Source of the DNA: Dermanyssus gallinae
Lineage: Eukaryota > Arthropoda > Arachnida > Mesostigmata > Dermanyssidae
Assembly: GCA_003439945.1 (NCBI GenBank)
Contig: QVRM01002067.1
Coordinates: 496,001 to 560,000, forward strand
Length of the DNA: 64,000 nucleotides
Direction: 5' to 3'
Under the pieces are notes generated by a model that saw nothing but the letters and a program-made list of their open reading frames with translations, was not told where the DNA came from and made no database searches. Position numbers and translations under genes: made by a program. Shown here piece by piece: positions 23,061-36,500 of the stretch; positions within the stretch are counted from its first letter, which is position 1, and each line of letters opens with the position of its first letter.

Positions 23061-26000
23061 TATAGGCAAAGCTTGAGGAGGCGAGGCGACTGCACAGTTT
23101 GAATACTTACGCAGACTTATCGCAAGAAGGGCGTTTCACGATAGAAAAGCCAACGTGTAAACGGTGCAACAGGGAGATCGAAGCGGAGCATCTAAAACAG
23201 CTGAAAGACGCTGAGGTAGCTAGGCAGATCGTTGAAGCCTTAGCAACGAATACAGATGAAGACATAGTAGCTCTAATTTCCAAGGAGTGGCCTGAAGCAA
23301 CCTTCCAGAGTACAACGCTGGTCAAAAGAAACATTACCGAAGTTAGAGAGATCAGGGCCATGCTTGTGGCACACGGATCGGCCAAGGATAGGGAAATCGC
23401 CAATAAACTTTCCGCGCAGTACCCATCAATCGGGGCCGCTGTGGATATGCAGCCTGGCAGTGTCGCGGTACTAAGAAGCAGCGACGTTATGGAAGTAGAA
23501 GATTGCGGTAACGGTCAAGAAAAGCATGCTCGCACAGAAACGCAGGGCAAAGCCAGAATACTCGTCGTGGGCGTAGCGGCGCAGGCGGACACGCCAAAAA
23601 GTTTCCTAAATATGTTGGCGAAGGTTATAGGCCGATGTACAGCGCTCTCGGGCGAGGAACTTCCAACGCTGCACATTTCAGAGGAATGGGAAGGCCCCTC
23701 AATCAGAAAAGCAGTAGAAGCTTGCTGCAGAAGAGTAAATGGCAAGGTGGAACTGGCAGCCAGAAAGGGTCTAACCCCTGACCTAGCACGGACCACGCCC
23801 CGAGGGCGACAGGAGGTTCTAGGACAAAGCACAGTAAGGATCAAGGTCAAGGAAGGGGAATCGCTTGAAGAAACACGTCGACATATCAGCGCATTCGTCA
23901 AACCCCGGGAGGCCGGGGTGAGGATGGGCCGAGTAACTGAAACAAAGGACGGAGATCTAATCATTAGGATCTCAGAGACCAGGCCGGGCGGAAGAGCCAC
24001 CTTCGCGGACGCCATCAGAAACGGTGCCGCGCGAGAGGTTAGTGTCCGCGATACTCAGGGCGCCAACACGACTCTAGTGCTGTGGGACGTCGATCCCTTC
24101 ATGGACTCGGTCAAAATCAAAAAGGAGCTTAGAGACAAGCTGGGGCTCCCGGAAGAGGTCAGCATCCGCACTGAAGATCCTAGACGCGGAGAAAAGGGAG
24201 GGTGGAAATGTCTAGTCACCCTACCGAGGGCGGCCGCAAAGAGGCTACTGGCCCTAAAGCGGTTTACTCTTGGGAACTATATGTGCAGGCCTGAGGAGTG
24301 GATCAACCTCCCCACGTGTTATAATTGTCAGAAAATCGGCCACCTAGCTAGAGAATGCAAGGACCCTAAGGCAGACGCTCCGAGATGTTTTAGGTGCGGA
24401 GAAAGCGGTCACATGATCCGAGAGTGCACAAAGCAAACGGCACACTGCGTCGAATGCGAGAGTGACGGACATTCAGCCAGTTCCATGGCCTGTCCAAAGT
24501 ACAAGAAGGCTGTAGAGGACAAGAAGCAGGCTGCGTTGGACAAGATCACACAAAGTAAAGAGCAAGCAACCAAGGAGAGAGAAGCAGCCAGCCGGAAGCA
24601 GCTCCGAAAGGAAGCTCGCAGAGTTGTCACGGACGAGGAAGGATGGAGCACAAAGGGTGGTACCGGAAACCGTTCGGTAAACGCGACCGCCAACGACGGT
24701 TTCAAATCCGACGCCTTTGGAGCAGGAGATCCAACCACAGCCACAAAATAACAAGTCCGATCAAAGTCATCCAGGTTAACTGCAATAGAAGCCGCCACGC
24801 CCATACGATGGTGGAAGACATCGCAGCAAAACAAGGAGCGGCAATCGTTCTCGTTAGTGAGCCTAACGTTACATTGGGGAAAACTAAAACAGAATGGATA
24901 ATGGAGACAAGCAAGTACAAAAATGCGTGCATAATAATCCGGGACAGCTCGATACAACTAAGAAAGCAGGGCGCCGGCAGCGGATATGTCTGGATCGAAG
25001 TAGAGGGAGCAGGCCGAGTATACTCGTGCTATATAAGCCCTAACTGTTCCATACAGGAGTTCGAAGCATACCTAGATGATCTGGCTGTCTCGATGCAAAA
25101 AGATAGAAGTAATGACGAGAGCATAGTACTAGCCGGAGACTTCAATTCTGCCGCTGAGTTGTGGGGGTCAGCCCGTACGGATCGCAGGGGGCAGCTCCTG
25201 ATGGACTGGATGGCCGCCAACAACCTGACTGTGATAAACGACGGCGCGGAACCGACTTTCCAAAGAAACGGACAAGAGTCTTTTATCGACATCACCTTGG
25301 CCAATGAAAACACAGCACAGGCGATCGAAGGCTGGAAGGTTCTCGCAAGAGAAGAGAATCTCAGCGATCACAATTGCATCGAATGGGTTCTCGAGGCGGT
25401 AAAGTCTCAACCACCACGGAAACCAGGTATCCCTCGGCGTAAGCTTAAGAGTGAAGACGCCTTTAAGAAGGCCTTGCAGGCCGAAATAGCAAAATGTGAT
25501 AGCCTGCAAGACATAGCAAGCTACAGAAAAGTGGTTCAAAGAGCATGGGAGGTGGCCAGTACGCTAGCCATACATCCCAAAAGAACGGGGGTAGTAGAGC
25601 CAAATTACTGGTGGAACGAAAGGATCAAAGATGCTCGCAAATTATGCATGCAGTTAAGGCGGAAGCTTAAAGAGGCTAAGGGAAGTGCCAATACCCATGT
25701 GATATTAGCAGAATATCGTGAAAGCCGAATTATATTAAAGCAAGAGATAGTGAGAAGCAAGAAAGAAAGCTGGAGGGCGTTCCTAGCTGAACTGGACGGC
25801 GATCCATGGGGACGGCCCTATAAGCTAGTGCGGGGAAGCTTTGCTAAACCAAAGGTAGACATCGCAGCTGAGGTGAAAGAAGAAATATTGCGGAATTTAT
25901 TCCCACGTCACGAGGACTTCAACAGGAAGATGTACGAAATGGTTAATAAACAGAGCACAAACAAGTGCTCAGAAATACCTGAAGTTACAGTCGCGGAAGT

Positions 26001-28098
26001 GACAGCCGTGGCAGGCAGAATAAAGACAGGCAAAGCACCGGGACCTGACGGAATCCCACCGGCGGTAATTCGCTACCTGTGCAAAGAGTTCCCAGACTTC
26101 GTGGCAGATGCCGCAACAAAGCTGCTTCGTGAGGGGAGGTTCCCGAAAGAGTGGAAAAAAGCGGAGGTGGTATTGGTTCCAAAGGCCAGTGGGGGATATA
26201 GACCCATTTGCCTTCTGGACTCACTGGCGAAATGTTTTGAGGCAATCTTTGAGGAGAGGTTAAGAAACTTCGCGGAGGAAAACGGCCTTCTCTCGGACTC
26301 ACAGTACGGATTCCGCAAGCATAGGTCGGCCCTTACTGCGATACACAGGGTTATCTCAGATGCTGAAAGGCTACATAGCTCGACACCGCAAACCAGGGAC
26401 CTGTTTATGGCGGTTATGCTTGATGTGCGAAACGCTTTTAATAGTCTTCCCTGGAAAATAATCTTAGATACCCTACATAAGAAGGGCGTCCCGCCCTACT
26501 TGGTAAAGCTCACATCCAGCTACCTACAGGATAGAGTGATCTCCTGCGCTGGGGTTTCATTCCAGATGACAGCGGGAGTTCCGCAGGGATCGATCATTGG
26601 CCCGTTACTATGGAACATTGCCTATGACGATGTACTAAGGCTGCCAGGACTCCCAGGAGGGGTCTACCTGCAGGCCTATGCGGATGACCTAGCAATTATG
26701 GTCAAGGCCCGAACAGCAGAGGAATTAGAGCTAGCCGCTAACAAATCGCTCAAGGCAGTCGAAAGATGGATGGAGAAAGCTGGACTGGAACTAGCTCCTG
26801 AGAAGTCAGAGGCAGTGCTGCTCATAGGAAGAAAGCACTGCAGAGAGATTAACCTACGACTGCAGGGAACAAGTATAATATTCAGCAAGGAGGTGAGATA
26901 CCTAGGCGTCCAACTAGACCGGGGACTCACAGGAGTGCCTCACCTAAAGAAGGCAATCAAAAAGGCAAGCAAAGCGGCAAACGATATCGCCAAAATCCTG
27001 CCAAATATCTACGGACCTAGCAGAACCTCAAGGAGAAGGCTGGTCATGTCAGTGGCGGAATCCATCGTCCTGTACGGTGCACCGGTATGGTTCAAAAAGA
27101 AGTGCGGAGAAATACATCGAAAAGGCCTACTCAGAAGAGCCCAACGGGTACCGGCTCTTCGCATCACACAGGCCTACAGGACCGTGAGCACGGCGGCAGC
27201 TTTGGTTCTGGCAGGGACTCCGCCCTGGGACCTCAAAGCAGATGAAAGACGAAGACTGTGGGAGCGTGGTCCAGATAGAACTACAAAGGAAGCAAAGGAA
27301 GAGGAAGCGAAAGTAACACTTCTGCGATGGCAGGCGGAATGGGAGAGCATCAGGAAGAACGAGGCGGGAGCCAAGGTCCGTGATCTGATACCGAACATCG
27401 AGAAATGGCTGAATAGGCCCGGAGGTGACATGGACTTTTTTCTAACGCAAATAGTCACCGGTCACGGAGAATTCCAGTCCTATTTATACAGGATTGGTAA
27501 GGCGCCTTCGGACACGTGCATGTTCTGCACGCTGGGCGTTGAAGATGACGCGGCACATACTCTCTTAGAATGCCCGTGCTGGGAAGAGGCTAGACGTAAG
27601 GCAAGCAACAGGGTGAGAGATAGTTGGACGAACGCGGGTGCCCAGAGACCTAAACACCCTCTCGTGCTCCCGAGAGATGGGCTAGCCCAATTCATGGATT
27701 TCATTTGCTCGGAACCAGCAGCATGGACCCTTGGAGCAGCGGTTGCGCGAGAGGTGCTGACGGAGAAGAAACTATGCGAGACGCAGAGAAGAGCGAGTTA
27801 CGACAGGATTAACGCAAGAAGAGGAAATTCTCTCTCCTCACAAGGCACGCCAGTCGGAGAGCAGACTTCGCCAAACAAGCAGGCGAACGTGGTTAGATAG
27901 TCCGGATGTCACCCCCACGGCCCATAGTACTATTAAACGAAGATCTGGGCTGTGTCAAGGGCGTTATGAGAGGCAGGTTTTAGTGGGTAGGGGCGCGGAC
28001 CATCGCGCCGAGTCCCACACACCAGACTGGAGATAAGGGGCCGTCTGCCTTTCTCCGGTCTGACGGTGCGTAAATTAGCATTTCCTCCTCTCTTTAAA

Positions 28099-28178
<80 letters not shown>

Positions 28179-31067
28179 AGAGTTTCGGGGTAGCCTTTGT
28201 TTAAGCGAATTCGTGGATTTCTATTTGCTATTTTCCGGTAGTGAACAAGCCGTTCTTGGCGGTTAGGTACAACGACTAGTAAGTCCGTTTATTTGATATA
28301 TCATACATTCGTAGCAGACGGCCGGCAGCGGGAGCGGCATGTTTGAATCACTGCCTCCCTCTCCTCACAGAGCATGACTTCACTGAGAGAAGCTTCTGAG
28401 AGAGAACGAGTTGTAGCTACCGCTACCGCAGTGTAGGTCGAACAGGCTTATAATATTTGCACCATTCAAAGATTATCTGACATGCATATTTTATATATAT
28501 ATTTTTTTTATTTATTATATATATATTATATTAATAATTTTCTTTTATATCAATACAGATACTACGACCCAGATGTGGGCGGCTCTCGCGAGGCTTCGTT
28601 TCCTTTCTTTAGAAACAACAAATACGCTTTCTTCGGTTATCGGAATAGAACCGTGCATTTTATTTATGTGGTGTATACCGATAGCAAAAGAGTCAACCAG
28701 TATGCCCGTATCACCCATCACCCGTAAGTAGCTCTCAGTAAGATCAGATTTACATGCATATTCATATATAGTAGAACGACAAGGGGAATACTGCGGATTA
28801 CTAACTAATACGTGTGCCTAGTTCCGGCAAAATTTAGTAATAATTTCGTTTATTTTTAGTCCCGTCATTGCGCGGTAGCCAGCATGGTTAGAATGAGCAT
28901 GAAGTGTCATAACCTTGACAGATACTTTACTGTATGACGATGTAAAGGATTTGCTGCAACAAAATTCCTGGCGATTGGCACTCTTTTTTTCTAAGAGCCT
29001 GGGGCAATTGGTTTAGCCCATAGTACACCGGGTAGATTTACGCGATATGGTTTCATTGCTGCTATTAAAAAACCTTATTCTTTGGCACCGGAAAAATACT
29101 TAACAGCTTTCTTTATGTGCGCCCTTAATATCTGCTTTCTTAAAATAATTTATGCTTATGTTATTCAATTTGCAGTTACCTTTGGCCGTATAAAAATCAC
29201 TGTAACACACTCGAGGGTACAGGTAAATCATCTAAAGATAAATACACTTAAACAGGTATTTGTTTATTTCACATTTGCTACATTTGCGGAGAGCAGCATT
29301 AATGTGCCCCTAATATATACAAGCTCAGGGTCTTGTCTTGACATGGCAATCTGTTATGAGGTAAGTGAGACGTGAATAGCGTGGCATAAAACATTAGATA
29401 AGGCGACACAAAAATAATAATGTGGTAACGCTTTACTTCAAAGAAGACTTGTAGTGATATTTCAAAACTTTTTTGAAAACGAAAAATAATGGAAGAAGTA
29501 GAGCATCTCCCCCACGGAACTATAATTTGTAATTATGCTACTGAATATGAAGACTTTCAGCCCCACAACATTGTAGGGAAGTCCCCAGATAACCGTAATT
29601 CACGTATAAACAACAGAGGCTACAGCGACTCTGGTCATTATGTCATTGAGCGATTGGGAAGATTGCAACTGAAGAAGCAGAGCATCTTACTGGTCTAATG
29701 GCTCTATGGATGCATACTATATGTCACTGAACAGAAGGGGGCATTTTGTTATTAGCGATACACGAGAACAAAGCCGGGAATTTCAGCCACAATTTCGTTT
29801 GAAATACAGTGAGCGCCACCCTAACTGACTTTCTTCCTCAAATGTCGGTTTCGAAAAATTTTAAACTGGTCACGCTGCAACCCTAGCAAAAAACAGCAAG
29901 ATGAACCAGTACGCCGACCTGACAAGAGCCTATAACTTCAGCCCAGTGGCCTTCGAGGCCTTGGGACCTTTTGGCCACTTGAGTGAGAGACTACTCACCA
30001 TGTTTGGCGAACCCTTAATAACTACGAAGTACAAGAGAGTCGCACAATTTTCCTAGGCAAGGCGGTCTCAATTCTTGAATTGCTTACTGAATGGTATTAT
30101 TGATCAGGGTTTTTTTTAGGGTAAGCACGTTAACTTACAAAATTTCAATATGAATTGATGAAAAACCTTTTTGGAGGCTGACTCTTAGCCACCACTGACC
30201 GCTCTCCCATTGTTTCATGAGACAGACTCCAGCAACTACAAATGTGCAACGGTGGAGATCAAACCCGTGCATCCATGTATCTTCTAGAAATGTAAGTTTT
30301 TCATGAGCGGCATTCTACTCTGGGATATATGCCTGGACACCATACTCTGCGTCCGACATCGGCTTGAAGAGGAGTATTGTCAATCAAATGGCTTCACGAA
30401 GGACATCGACGCCAATATGGTGTTGCCGCGCTACGGAAAGAAACCAGAAATAATTACTTAAAATATTTGTGTGAGCGTCAGTATGACTGGGAGGTCTGCA
30501 GACGTAGTGTCGGTGGACTGAGAAAGCCACGTGTATAAGCGAAAATGTACATCTATAAAGTATGACCAGCTCATCCGCATCTGTGTAGTCTATAAATCCA
30601 GAGACTGTCTCTTCCTTTAAAGGGCGGCAAAAACTTAATCGAGTGGATCATAGTAGACACACGTTGTTTATCTTTTGGCCACTACTAAGAAACTCGAGGT
30701 GAACAATGTATATCCTATCAAATGCAGAGCAAAATCTTGCGCTAATGGGTTAGTTTCCTTAGCGTTTTTTAGGATATTTATCTGGGGCGCACCAGGATTT
30801 TGTCATAGAAGATCAACTGTCCGTCGCAAGTAACAAGGAACCGACACTCGTTGTGCCTGAGACAATTTTGCTGTTGCGCTAGCTTAAACCATGAGGTATT
30901 CATTAGTAATTTTTTTTACAAAACCCTGGGTCTATTCAAGTGACGATGGTTGTATGATACGCCCCGAAGCTTATGGCTCAGTCAGTAGCGACGGAATTCG
31001 AATAGCAACAGTAACTAAGCTAACAGTTATGTATACAAAACTGTAGAATCGACAAATAAGCTTAGTA

Positions 31068-31124
<57 letters not shown>

Positions 31125-33455
31125 GAGAGAGAGATGGCATATATCCACAAATACCGCTAACATGCAAGCCTTCTCTATAGTGGCCGAGCTTTTGACAAGA
31201 TTAATTTTAGGCGGCTTATATTGACGCTGTCTGATCGGCCCTACATTTTTTGCAGATGGCGACCTTTTCTCAGCGTTCCAAGAACCGCCGAGGAGCGTAA
31301 AGATTTTCTTTCCGGAAATTGCTAAACCGTGGCCTCTCTATCTACAGAAACAATACGCCATTGACGGCGAATTAATCGCTCGTTTTGGCGGAGGCAGTGA
31401 CCTTTTCAATGAAACGGGAAACCGCGAAATCGATGAGTATGGTCTTTAAGCATCTTTTTTGCGGGGGAGGGTTAAATGCAGTTACGCACTACTGCCGCGA
31501 GTAAGGAAAATCACTTTCTATCTAGGGCTGGGTAGGGCTCGACCCGAGCGGATAGATGTTACTCCGCTGAAACCCATACCAATGAAGCGCACCTCCTCCC
31601 TTAAACTTTTCTCACTAATGGCCCAGATCTCTATAAAACAGTGCTATGGGCCATCAAGAAACTCGTACTCCACAAATTATTTTATGCGAATTTGTGGGGG
31701 TCCTGAACTTTAAAATGAATGATTTCCGCTCTGGACAATCTACCGCAAATCTGTCTAATCGTCATGGTTGTGGCATCCTCTCATGCCTGACATTTGAGGA
31801 GTGTGTGTTATAAAGTGTCTTTTTGTGTTTACTGTTTCTTTAAAGAAAAGCCATGTTTCTGATGACACCTTCCCAATTTTGTAAATGTGTGACTAAAAAT
31901 TGCTCTGTCCCGTTAGAACCTGCGTTAGGTAGAAGCTCAGGTCCCTTCCTGGCCTTGAAGCAGCTTTCTTAGGTTTTTTTCCGAAGGCACCAGAGAAACT
32001 GGCATCCTACTCGGCTTGCCAGTCCTTTATAGTGACGTTTTTCTTTCTCTTTGTCGCTCTCTGTGGGTATCCTACATACGCCGTTTCTCGATGCCTAGAG
32101 GTCCCAGGGAATGCTCCCGGCAAGCAGTAGAGTTGCGTGTGTGATGATCATTCTGTACCCTTGTATTAACCTAAGGACTGTGATCCGCTGCGTTCTGCGC
32201 AGGATCATTGGTTTTTATTGACTTGAGGGCCGCTCTTGCCCACAGGACAGCCCCGAAAAGCGCGATTGACTCTGCTACCGCCATCCATAGTTTTCATTTA
32301 CTAGCCCGCGGTCTATGTACATTCGGAAGTATCCTGGCAATATAGGAGAATGATCTCACTTTTTCTGGGGCGATTGCCAGTCCCGCAGCCTTCATCCATT
32401 CCTGGCTGCCATTGGGAAGACCATCTTGCCGTTTGAAACGGGCCTCTCCTTGGTTCCATAGTAGGCTGTTAAAAGCGTTCCTTACATCGAAAAGAGTGAC
32501 CATGGCTAACTGTCGTGTACAGATGATAGATCTACGCATCTGTTCAGCTCTACTGAGGACCTCGTGTATTGTCGTTGGGACCGATCTATGTTTACCTCAA
32601 CCAAATTGTGCCAATGACAAAAGTCTGCACTCCTCCGCAAGCAGCCTGAGTCTTAGAAAATAGTTTTATATTCCTTGGCTAAAGCGCTTAGTAAACAGAT
32701 TGGCCGGTATCCTTTATTCTCATTTCATGGGCACCTGAGAGAATTTTTCCCCGCCAAATAGAGATACACACCAGATAACTCGCGCAAATGCTGTTTTATT
32801 GTAAACATAGCCGAAGACGAAACCTTTTGCTTAGCGAGAAAAACGAGGCCAACACAGGATAACATCGTCTAGGTCACATATAAATCATGTATTGGAGCTT
32901 GTAGGTTAGTTCTAATAGTCTTCCTTGTAATCTGTCTTTTATGGAATATTTGTGAAGGGCGTATCTTCTGCAATATGAAAATTGTTAATTGCTGCAGAAT
33001 GCTTTACGTTTTGTTTTTGTACAGCTGTTTTTGTCCAACACCGACGCACATAAAGGGAACGTTCGACGCAAGTGAATGGAACAGCTACAGCAGTACTACT
33101 CAGACTTCGAGGATATATTATATGCCCGTTGTGCTTAGCCGGCCTCATTTCCTTTACGCAGATCCTTCATTGTTAGTCAACGTTAACGGCCTACATCCCA
33201 ATGAAAAAAAACACCGCTTCTACCTTGACGTCCATGCTGTAAGCAATGCCATATCATTTTATTAAAGTATATACCTATATTTATAGTTATCTTTAGGGTA
33301 CAGGTGAGTTTCCAACGTGGACTCGACTTGGCTTTACCAGAAAGCCGTGCCTCTGGCCCTTCCTGGCTTCTACCTTTGACGTCTATGCTGTAAGCAATGT
33401 CATATAATTCTATTAAACTATATACCTTCTTTTATAATTGTAATTAGCGTACAGA

Positions 33456-33512
<57 letters not shown>

Positions 33513-36500
33513 AACAATGTTACAATTGTGAGGTCTGAACGTGTTACTGCAAATTCTTTAAATAATGATTTCACTCCATGGCGCTCAAAATAGATGCCGC
33601 GTTCTCTCTGCAAACGGCCAAAGACAACGCTTGCCCCAAGAATTGACCCTCTCTTTGGTCGCTTGTGACCTCCTGAATTCGCTTACTCAAATCTTTGAGA
33701 AATGCTTTGGTTCCCTTGCTGATTGGTCCTAGCGTCTCCATGGCAATAGGCACAAAAGTATATCTTGTTTTCAGTCCAGCGTATTTAACGCGTTTTCTGA
33801 CGTCCTCGTGCTTTGCCACCTACCCCGTCTCAACTGAGCTGTGGTGTAAATAGGAAGCCGCGGTGGTACATGGAACCGTTGCATCCCAAGCAAGGGACTT
33901 CCCATGTGACCATAATGCAATGGTCACCCCATCAGGTGTTTCTTTGCCAGCGGACACTAAACCTCTCGGTTCAAGTGTAGATGATATACCGGCTTTCCTA
34001 AGAGACCTTATAATCACACTGTTTAGTTCAGCATGTCTGGATGATCCATCGGCGCTCTTCGGGCAACCCAGTGGGTGCAGGCCACTGGAATCTACCATCT
34101 CTCCTCACAGTTTGCACTGAAACGGCTCGCAGACGGGAGCGCCGATTCTAAGTGCTGACATCATGCGGAAATAGTTGGGATCTAGCATGGTGCCGAGCTG
34201 AGGCGAGGGTAAGGCTTTAAGCCAACCCCCACTGAAGTTATCTTGTGCCGCTAAAAATACGGCGCGGTCTCTCCGGGAAACAAGCCCCTTTAAAATCTCC
34301 CTGCTCTTTTTTTTGCTTTTGAGCTCATCGAGGTTATATTGGCTGGGATATTCTTCCAAAGGGTTCGGGTTCTAATAGTGTCCCGCGCTTTACCGGTTTC
34401 ATGTTTTATTTGCGGTTGGACTGCCTTCTCCACTAACGAGGCTGCGACCGGCCCAAATCGGATCAGTGAAGCAGCGTAGCAGACAGGTGCTAGGTCAATA
34501 GCACTTCTTATTCCCAGACCACCTTCACGTATTAAGACTTGCTCTCTGCCAGGTGTTGTCTTCCAAATTGACGTTTAGGACTTCACTAAGTATATCTCTG
34601 CTGACGTCATCATACGCGGTTAATTCTTCAGAGCACACAGGACATGTACGCAGTATGTAGTTAAATTTTGAAGACCCTAGGCTATATCTCCAAATGCACA
34701 GCGCGTGAGGATGCAACCGTGTCAGTCGTGGACGAATTTTGGTAAGGGTTTTTTTCTTCCTAAAGAGTGCATGGGAAATTCCATCTTGCTTTACGGGGGC
34801 CCCCAAGGCTTCTAAATTGTTTACCTCTACACGCGTGATGTCAGAAAATGTTTTTGTGATCTCCTGGATTGCTTCCTCTCTATCCTGAAGCGAGCCCCCG
34901 ACAGCGGTAATTTCACATTTTGAAGCATTCAGTGCCAGTCCCCCGTCTTCTTCAAACTGCAGCACTCTTCTCAAATCTGTCGCGATGATACTCGCGGGGC
35001 CGGCAAGCGTGGCGTCATATAGATACCACACGTTAAAAGGGCTCTGTAGTTGCGATACTAGATCTGTTATACCGAGACTAAATAGAGCAGGACCTAGCAG
35101 GTCAGGTCACCCTGTTGAATGTCTACTTTCGAACGCACCGTGGAAGTTGTGCCCCAGGTTTAGAGTGAAGGATCTCTGTAACTTTGCCAGACCATAGGCA
35201 AAAGCTCTGGACTTTTCGTCATCACTGCATCTAGTCTCTGGTTCCTTCTTAGCGTACTAAATGCATTGCAGAAGTCTAGTTTAACCAGAACCTTCACTTG
35301 GTCCTCAGTCTCCAAAAGGGCGCGCGTAGCATGTACCAGTGCTTCTGCGCCGCCTTTAACAGCCACTCCAACTTGATGCGGCAGGATGGCAGTCAAAATT
35401 TCCTTTTTATTTCTGGCCATTGCTATTTTTGCAGCAATTCTACGCAAAGTCAATCCACAAGCGATGGGCCTTATAGAGTTGTCTTTTTTCTTAAAAATCT
35501 GTAAGATTTGCACCATAAAATAATGGTAGACAAAACTTAGGTAATGTGCCGTTTAACAATCTGCCAAAGAATATCATTAAAGCATGTAGCAGGCATTCTA
35601 ACGAAGGAACAGCTTGATCCAACATATCGCGCAGATGACGTGGTCGCAATCCATCCAGTCCGGCTCCGCTTGCAACAGGGAATGAGCGAATTGCCTTTAA
35701 GATCGCAAAATTTTTGACGCTATCGCAGTTTCTAACTGTAGGTTACTCGAGGGTTTCAAAGCGCTCCTGACTGGCGGCCGGTGGTGGCGGGTGCTTGTTT
35801 CTTAATTCGCGCTCTGTACGAGAATTACGTCTAGCGGCAGAGCCTTCATCGCCCTTGGCTAATTTTCTTTCAGCCATAGACACGTTCTCCCGGTCTCCAA
35901 CTGGGCTGTCTAGTCTATTAATTGGGGCCTTGATAACTGTCTGCACGAGGCTTTACAGAGTCTTTTTGTTCAAACACTGACGCATTGTCTTTGATTATTC
36001 TAGTATTAGCGTATTGGGCGAGCTAATCGGTTCTAGTTGAAAGGGTCTTATATGTTGATTGCGTAGGGATGCCGGGGGGTGTAGACGGGTTATGTACGCC
36101 CGCAGGCTCTGTGAGGTTCTTAAGGTGCGACCGCAGTGCGTGCAGGTGTAAGGGGTCTGGGATAGTGGGGAGTTCAGTCTAGATTCTTCATCTGTTACGA
36201 TTACGACGGGATGGTCATTTATGTATGGTTTTTGTCGATACTCGTGCTCTCCATATGAACCAAATGCACTTCTTTGGAGCCATCTAAGACGGCTATTATA
36301 AAGGCCTTTCCTGCCTCCGACTCAAGAAAAGATACAGCTCTATTAAAGTCTTGGTTGTCTTCTAGCCATTTAGAAAGTAGGGGCTTAAAGATTCTTCATA
36401 TCTGGAGAATTCGTTAACGATATTTGAAGATCCTGTAACTGTTTTTTCGTGCGACTTCAGCTGCCGTCCTTTCAGTTGCTTATTCGATGCTTGTTTCTTT

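Larger units (their letters stand above)
23030..28175 (+). mobile_element. R1-clade non-LTR retrotransposon with two long open ORFs, flanked by (TA)n
   Basis: A (TA)n tract at 23030-23056 precedes it. ORF1 (Gag-like) and ORF2 (endonuclease-RT) overlap in different frames, followed by a short 3' UTR, a run of 21 A at 28096-28116, and a second (TA)n tract to 28175. The layout and motifs are those of R1-clade elements. It is the best-preserved LINE in the window. ORF1 is open from the first stop after the (TA)n tract (23063) but has no ATG near its start, suggesting a small 5' truncation at the (TA)n junction. Confidence 0.88.
20705..28558 (+). other. SR-B intron 2 (about 7.9 kb) with nested mobile elements
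   Basis: Donor GTAAGC, acceptor CAATACAG. It holds a tRNA-derived SINE of family 2 (20855-21000), an almost pure A/T stretch (21715-21855), unassigned sequence, and an R1-clade LINE with (TA)n on both sides. The LINE lies in the same orientation as the gene. Confidence 0.85.

Noticed and set aside
24409..24957. Minus-strand frame of 182 codons over the LINE ORF1/ORF2 overlap
   Set aside because: Antisense shadow of two well-supported + strand ORFs.
28066..28266. Open frame of KKKK then YIYI repeats
   Set aside because: It is a translation of the LINE poly(A) and the (TA)n microsatellite.
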